The notes under the pieces are model-generated. The model was not told where the DNA came from, searched no databases, and worked only from the letters and a program-made list of their open reading frames with translations. A stretch of 64,000 bases of DNA from Hevea brasiliensis (lineage: Eukaryota; Streptophyta; Magnoliopsida; Malpighiales; Euphorbiaceae): positions 54,352,773 through 54,416,772 of the forward strand of contig NC_079495.1 of assembly GCF_030052815.1 (NCBI RefSeq), read 5' to 3'. Shown piece after piece: positions 58,854 through 64,000 of this stretch. How positions within the stretch are numbered: the first letter of the stretch is position 1; every line of letters begins with the position of its first letter. Made by a program: the position numbers and the translations under genes.

Positions 58854-59501
58854 TGTAACACCCTCACTGTAACCATTCCATACATTCTACTGTTCTGGTG
58901 ACCGGTGTCGGTCTGGACAGCTAGAACGTCTAGAAAAATATTTAAACTAAAGTGAGGAACTATAATTAACTCAAATATTAATAAGAAAAATGTAGGAAAA
59001 ATTTTAGAAATAAAATACAATCAAGTTAAATGAGCCGGTGCCCTAGTGATGGGTAACCTAGTGGGAAGTTGCGATTCTCGCAACTAGGAGCCCTAGACCA
59101 GAGAGAAAATTCATAAAATAATTATTGGGACTCTAGAGAAGAGTCATTGAGGTTTTTATGGCATTAAAATGCCAAGAAAAGGTTTAGAAAATTTTTTCAA
59201 TTGGTACAGACAATTTTAGTCTGTTAAGCCAAACGGAGGGCATTTTGGTCATTTCATCTTCAGAGATGATTTTTGGCCGACTTGTCCAGTTAAGTAAATA
59301 ATTATTATGATCTCAAATATGAATAAATATTGCTAAAAATTAAATTGAAAATGAGTAGAAAGGAAAAGAAAAGAAAATAAAAGAAAAATAGGAAATATGA
59401 CATCACATGATGTCATTAGTTAGGTCTCCACCAATCACAACTCAACAAGCCAATTAAAAGGAGATAAATTAGACAAAAATTGACAAACAATTTGCAACTT
59501 C
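58854..59501 (+). mobile_element. LTR-A copy, sense, first part
   Basis: It starts TGTAACACCCTCACTGT and carries GATGGGTAACC (59048-59058). It is broken by an antisense solo LTR-B and resumes at 63170. It could be a solo LTR or the 5' LTR of a full element; the window ends too soon to tell. Confidence 0.85.
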
Positions 59502-62500
59502 TGTCACAACCTACCCCTCTGTAAGGCATGACATGATCCCGTAGTATACCTAATGAATTACCAACTCCGTCTACTGATAACCCATTAAATACACTACAAG
59601 GGATTTTAAAAACTTTTCTTACTTCTTTTACAGTGGTGAGCACTATTTACAGGTGTTAAAAACCTTTTTGAACTGAAGTGATAGAACTAACACATTTGAA
59701 TTATTTGGAATTTCTGTAAAAATTTTGGCAGAGTGCCATCTGTATTTTGGATAAAACAGTTCTTCAGAAAACCTGTAAAAAGCACTTCAATATATTTCCA
59801 AATCTCAACTCCAACATATTTCTCAACACAACATATTTCTCAACTCAAATCCATAGTGATTTTTCAAAGACTGAGATAAAAGAAATATAATACAATTTTT
59901 ATAAGTCAAAATAACTCATAATTTACTTTACAACTTCAATGTACAATTTTAATTTACAACTGCTTAAAACCAAAAACAATATATACATACAGTGGTTATA
60001 CATTACAGTACAAAATGCAAAATGTGGTATACTCGTTATACCCGAAAATCTCTCGCTGGATGCACTAGCAGCCTAATCTGCTGTCCTATCTGTCTGTCTA
60101 CCTGCGACAGCAATAAAAAGAAAGCTATCGCTGAGACAATGTCTCAGTGGTGCACAACATTAACCAATTACAACTTTAAATCACAATTCATAAATCATTT
60201 AAATGATGGATACGTAAAATCATAGTTAAATTCAAGACAATGAATGTCAGAAGGAATTTAACACAATATCACAATAAATCTCAGAGATCAAAACATAGTT
60301 AACTTCAAAAGACAGTAAATGTCAATAAGGATTTAACTCCATTTCATAATCTCATAATACAAATCAATAAATCACACACAGCTTAATCATGTTCCAAAGT
60401 TCAATTCGTCCCAAAAGTCGATGACTAATGAGGAATAACATAGCTAGCTAGCAAAAATATGAGTACTCATCCAATTCGTCCTCAACAGGCACACACCTCA
60501 ACACTTCAGCCAGAGAGGGAATTCAATTCGTCCCACTAGACAAGCTAGCGAGGAATACAATCAATATACATGATAGCGGTGGTTTCAAAACATTTCCAAT
60601 GCTTTTCAATCAATAAGTATCCATCAATATCATTCAAACAATTTCTCACAATTTCAAACCATTTACAGTGCTTTTCAAGCGATAAATATCCATTCAAACA
60701 CATTTCCACAATTTAAAACAATAATGTACAAATAGTCATAATTCATTTCAATTGAAAAATTCAAAAGAAATAGTTGTTGTGCACAAACCTCTGATAACTG
60801 TCTCTTGGTCTTGACTCAGTGTTTCCTTCCCTTTTTCTGAGTCTTTGCTAACAGAGAAACACAATTTGAAGTGTTTCAGTACTAAATTAAACTGTCTCTA
60901 ACAATAATGCTTGATAAGTAATTCATTGAATGCTATTATTTGCTTAATCAACCTAATATATCGACCCTCGATGCATTCTAGGTAAATTAGGTTTTAATGT
61001 TACTAACATGTCATATTCGATAGTCTTTTAGGGTTGGTACATGTTACCAAGTTCATTTCCTTATATACTGCATATTCTTGCAATTTGCTGGATTCCGGGA
61101 TACTAGTTTGACCTAACCGGACGACCTAGTTTCCTTGGTTTTCGGGTTTCGGTCAAAACTACAAACTTGTAGATCTATGTCTTATGGAACGCGGGGCAAA
61201 ATTTCAGGTTATTCTGAGTTATGTAGACCAAGTTATGGTCATTTTACTATTGCTGGTCAAATTGCACCAAAATTGGTCATTTTAGGTCACTTTAGGTCAT
61301 TTTAGGTTCGGCCAGTTTTTAGACCCGAACTTGTGCAAGCTGTTTGACTTGCTTATGGTCATTTCTGAGCTTTGGTGTCTTCATAAGACTTGTAGATATG
61401 GGTCTTAACTATTCATGGTTAAAATTTCAGGTCAATTGGACCTGTATTGAGTGAGTTATGGCTTAAATATTAACTACTGCCCAAATGGTCAATTTTCAGG
61501 CCTTATTTGCACTAAATCCGGATTTGGTCATTTTTCAAGCTACCTTGCAAGCAGAATTTTGGTAAGCTTTCTTCATGAAAGTTGGCACATTTTGTGCCTA
61601 ATTTCACCTCCAATTGGTCTCATACCAATTGGAGCCACACAATTAAAGTTCTAGGCCTAAAACTCAAACTGCCTTATTGCAATTCTTGCATACATATCAA
61701 ACATCACTTTTAACACTCACCAAACTTAACATTCAAGCTAATTTTGGTTGTACCACAACCTAAACATAATTTACAACATATTATAGGTCATTTTGGCAGC
61801 TTACAATTACATTCAATATGCACCAACAAGTGCAGAATTTGTCCAATTCAATTTACAACAATTCAATCACCAATTCATGCTCATTTACATGTCCCACTTC
61901 ACACCACCATACATACACTCAAACTGCCAAAACAACCAACACATTTTAACATCATTATTCCATAAACCAAGCATGAATTCTAGCATTCCTCAAGAGTTAG
62001 CAAACTGCCACAATGGTACACTTACATTCCATTACTTTCCAAGCTTTAAATCTCATTTTACATTTACATATACTAAGTATACATTACCCAAACAATTTCC
62101 TACACAATATACATTTAATCAATCATTTAATTCACCATTTACAAGCAGAATTAAACTGCCTTCAAGGTGCTTCCATGGCTGCCAAAAGTGCACATTCATT
62201 CAACATCAAAACTAAAAAATTTCTCCATAAATCAAACACCCATAACACCCTTACAAACTTTAACAAAGCAACAATCAAAAACTCAAACTTACATATGGAT
62301 GAGACTTCTCAAATCTTCACCAAAACTTCTTGAAATTGCTATCAAACTCTTCCTTGTGATGTGGGGATAAACTTTAACGAAGCAACCTAGGTGTTTGGAG
62401 GTGAAATGAAGAGGATGATGAATCTTGAATTACATGCGGCAATGGAGGTTTTGGGAGCTCTTCATCTACGGCAATGGTGATTTCTAAAGTTGAAGATGAA

Positions 62501-63164
62501 GTTTTAGTGGAGCAATCTGCCCACTTAATACATATTAAAATCCTTAGTGGTCCACTCACATAAAATCAATCATATTTTATGTTTAAATATGTTAATTACC
62601 TAATTTGAACCCTATTTTTGCTATTTATATTAGGTACCCCTAATTTAATTTTTCATTATATTTTCCAAGTGTAATATTATTTATTTTCAATGGACATTTA
62701 GGTCAAAAGGCAACTCGGGTGTCAAATGACCACAATGCCCCTGTTCGGGTTGCATTCTCGATTTTTCGGTAACACCGGGTTTTGTCCGTTTTTCGATTTC
62801 TCACTTTTCTTTGTACTAATTATTTAATTTTTCTTTGATATTTCTAATGATATTTGTATTTCAATAGGTGTCTATTTAAGTCCTAAAAATATTTTCCAGG
62901 GTTCCCCGCGGTCCAGGGCTAGCCAACGGTCCACGCCGTGACTTCCCGGTGTGGTCACCCATCGCTAGGGTTCTCGGCTCACTTAACTTGATTATATTTC
63001 TTTGCTATTATTTTTCCTTTGTTTTTCTTGTATTTTCTTTTCTTGTATTTCATTATTTTATGTCTCCTCACTCATATCGAAGTGTAGTTCTAGGCATCCT
63101 AGCTATCCGGGCAACACTGGTCACCGGAACAGTAGTACGCACTACCGAACATAGGGGTGTTACA
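59502..63164 (-). mobile_element. Solo LTR-B, antisense
   Basis: It is 3663 bp, starts TGTCACAACCTACCCC and ends AGGGGTGTTACA (plus-strand view). The flanks are ACTTC (59497-59501) and TCTTC (63165-63169), a 5-bp duplication with one change. On the minus strand it carries GGTCACCCATCGC (antisense, 62953-62965), donor-like ATAT|GTAAGT (62287-62292), palindrome at 60131-60147 and the acceptor-like CAG|GT (60100-60103). The open frames 61744-62370 fall in the leader-like and intron-like part and have no known domain. Confidence 0.92.
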
Positions 63165-63169
63165 TCTTC

Positions 63170-64000
63170 AACCTTTGGGCAGCCAAAAAACGTAGAGAGA
63201 GAGAGAGAGAGGAAAGAAAACTCCATGGAAGCTTGATCAAGCTTGAGCTAACCCACCAAATCACCTCCAAACCCTAATTTCTCTTCACGAAAAATTGTCC
63301 CTACCACTAGAGCAAGCATTGGACAGCAATTTGAAGAGGAAAAAGAAAAGTTTTGGCAAGCTTGGGAGTAGCTCCAACAAGGTTAGTGCCTATACTCACT
63401 TCCATATCTTTTAATCTTTGTTAGGAAGATAAATTAAATGAGAATTTATTGTAAAATTGAACAAAACAATTATATTAAAGTGTGTATGAAAATTTGTAGC
63501 CATGGGAGAAGGATGAGATTTGTTGATTTGTATGACTTGAATTGTTTAGAAGTGGTTTGTGATGAGATAACTTGAGTTAGATGTTGAACTATGTGTGTTG
63601 GATGTGTTAGATGACATGAAAAGCATGAAATGGACACTTGAGAATTAGGGTTTGTGAAAAAAAATTGGAGTTTTGCTTATGAAATGGTATATTAACCTTG
63701 TAATGTTCAATTAGTGACCATTTGAATGTGCATGAGGAGGAATTGAAGTGAGTAAGGATAATGGAGTTGAGTTTAGGCATGCTACCCTTGGTGACCTGCA
63801 GGACTGGTTGTGAGTCTAGTAGGTTTGGATAGCCATAAATAGAGTTGTATAGGTGCAATTGGTACAAGGCCAATTGGACATGAAACTAGACACATAATGG
63901 CACAACTTTGGTGAAGAAACCCTGCCCAGAAAACCAAATCAAGTTAACCTAAAAATTACCCTAATCCGGGTGACCAACATGCTGTCCCTGGATAATGACT
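63170..64000 (+). mobile_element. LTR-A copy, sense, second part (runs off the window)
   Basis: It continues 58854-59501. It matches the middle of other LTR-A copies, with donor-like ACAAG|GTTAGT (GT at 63382) and the conserved modules near GCCAATTGGACATGAAACTAG. An AG microsatellite lies at 63194-63211. Confidence 0.82.
63194..63211 (+). repeat. AG dinucleotide microsatellite
   Basis: Nine AG units in the leader-like part of an LTR-A copy, not present in the other LTR-A copies at this position. Confidence 0.85.

Noticed and set aside
61744..62370. Overlapping frames of 67-140 codons as a host gene
   Set aside because: They lie inside an antisense solo LTR-B, overlap each other in several frames, and show no domain or codon pattern.
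1..64000. A host gene or a novel defence or biosynthetic system between the elements
   Set aside because: Every stretch is accounted for by LTR, internal element or element remnant; no unexplained interval longer than the 123-bp gag scrap remains, apart from element E's unclassified interior.

Overview
This window is a block of nested, decaying LTR retrotransposons from a plant nuclear genome. I find no host gene, rRNA gene, tRNA gene or CRISPR array. A plant is indicated by Ty3/gypsy chromoviruses with a C-terminal chromodomain, an initiator-tRNA-Met primer-binding site (TGGTATCAGAGC), 5-bp target duplications and very long LTRs (2.2-4.5 kb), which together resemble the Tekay/Del clade. The AT-rich, W-box-rich sequence fits a eudicot. 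The family Euphorbiaceae is only a weak guess.

Three LTR families account for nearly every base. LTR-A begins TGTAA(C/T)(A/G)CCCTCA and ends ...GGGTAAGGGGTGTTACA. LTR-B begins TGTAACACCCCTA and ends ...GGGTAGGGTGTGACA. LTR-E begins TGTTAGTAGTATGCC and belongs to an element in which I see no coding capacity.

Layout, from the oldest level to the youngest. A 123-bp antisense gag scrap (38240-38362) is the only trace of the original target. Element D (+, LTR-A, 3385-38239) lies to its left and element G (+, LTR-A, 38363 onward) to its right. D's 5' LTR is cut by an antisense LTR-E (2877-3384), itself cut by an antisense LTR-A (1-2876). D's reverse transcriptase is cut by an antisense mosaic solo LTR, B' (7158-28316). 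B' contains element C (-, 8308-25663), a gag-only LTR-A derivative, and C contains element F (+, LTR-B, 8706-20293), the youngest and most complete element. D is cut again just before its polypurine tract by a solo LTR-A (30597-35087). G's protease is cut by a solo LTR-B (42960-46970). G's reverse transcriptase is cut by LTR-E element E (48147 onward), whose second LTR holds a solo LTR-B (54406-58098) and then an LTR-A copy (58854 onward), which holds an antisense solo LTR-B (59502-63164).

F is nearly a whole gag-pol: gag with a CCHC knuckle, protease, reverse transcriptase, RNase H, integrase and chromodomain. It has one in-frame stop, several frameshifts and a lost integrase aspartate, so it is probably not autonomous. 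D and G are riddled with stops, mostly glutamine codons turned to TAG or TAA, as expected from cytosine deamination in methylated heterochromatin. C kept gag, the primer-binding site, the polypurine tract and shortened LTRs but lost pol, and it evidently moved after its LTR was shortened.

The most unusual signal is inside the LTRs. Divergent LTR-A and LTR-B copies share a GT(A/T)AGT donor-like site and, 1.7-2.5 kb downstream, a palindromic hairpin followed by a second short stem and a YAG|G acceptor-like site. The stem sequences differ between families while the pairing is kept. This suggests a structured, spliced leader intron, which only RNA data can test.
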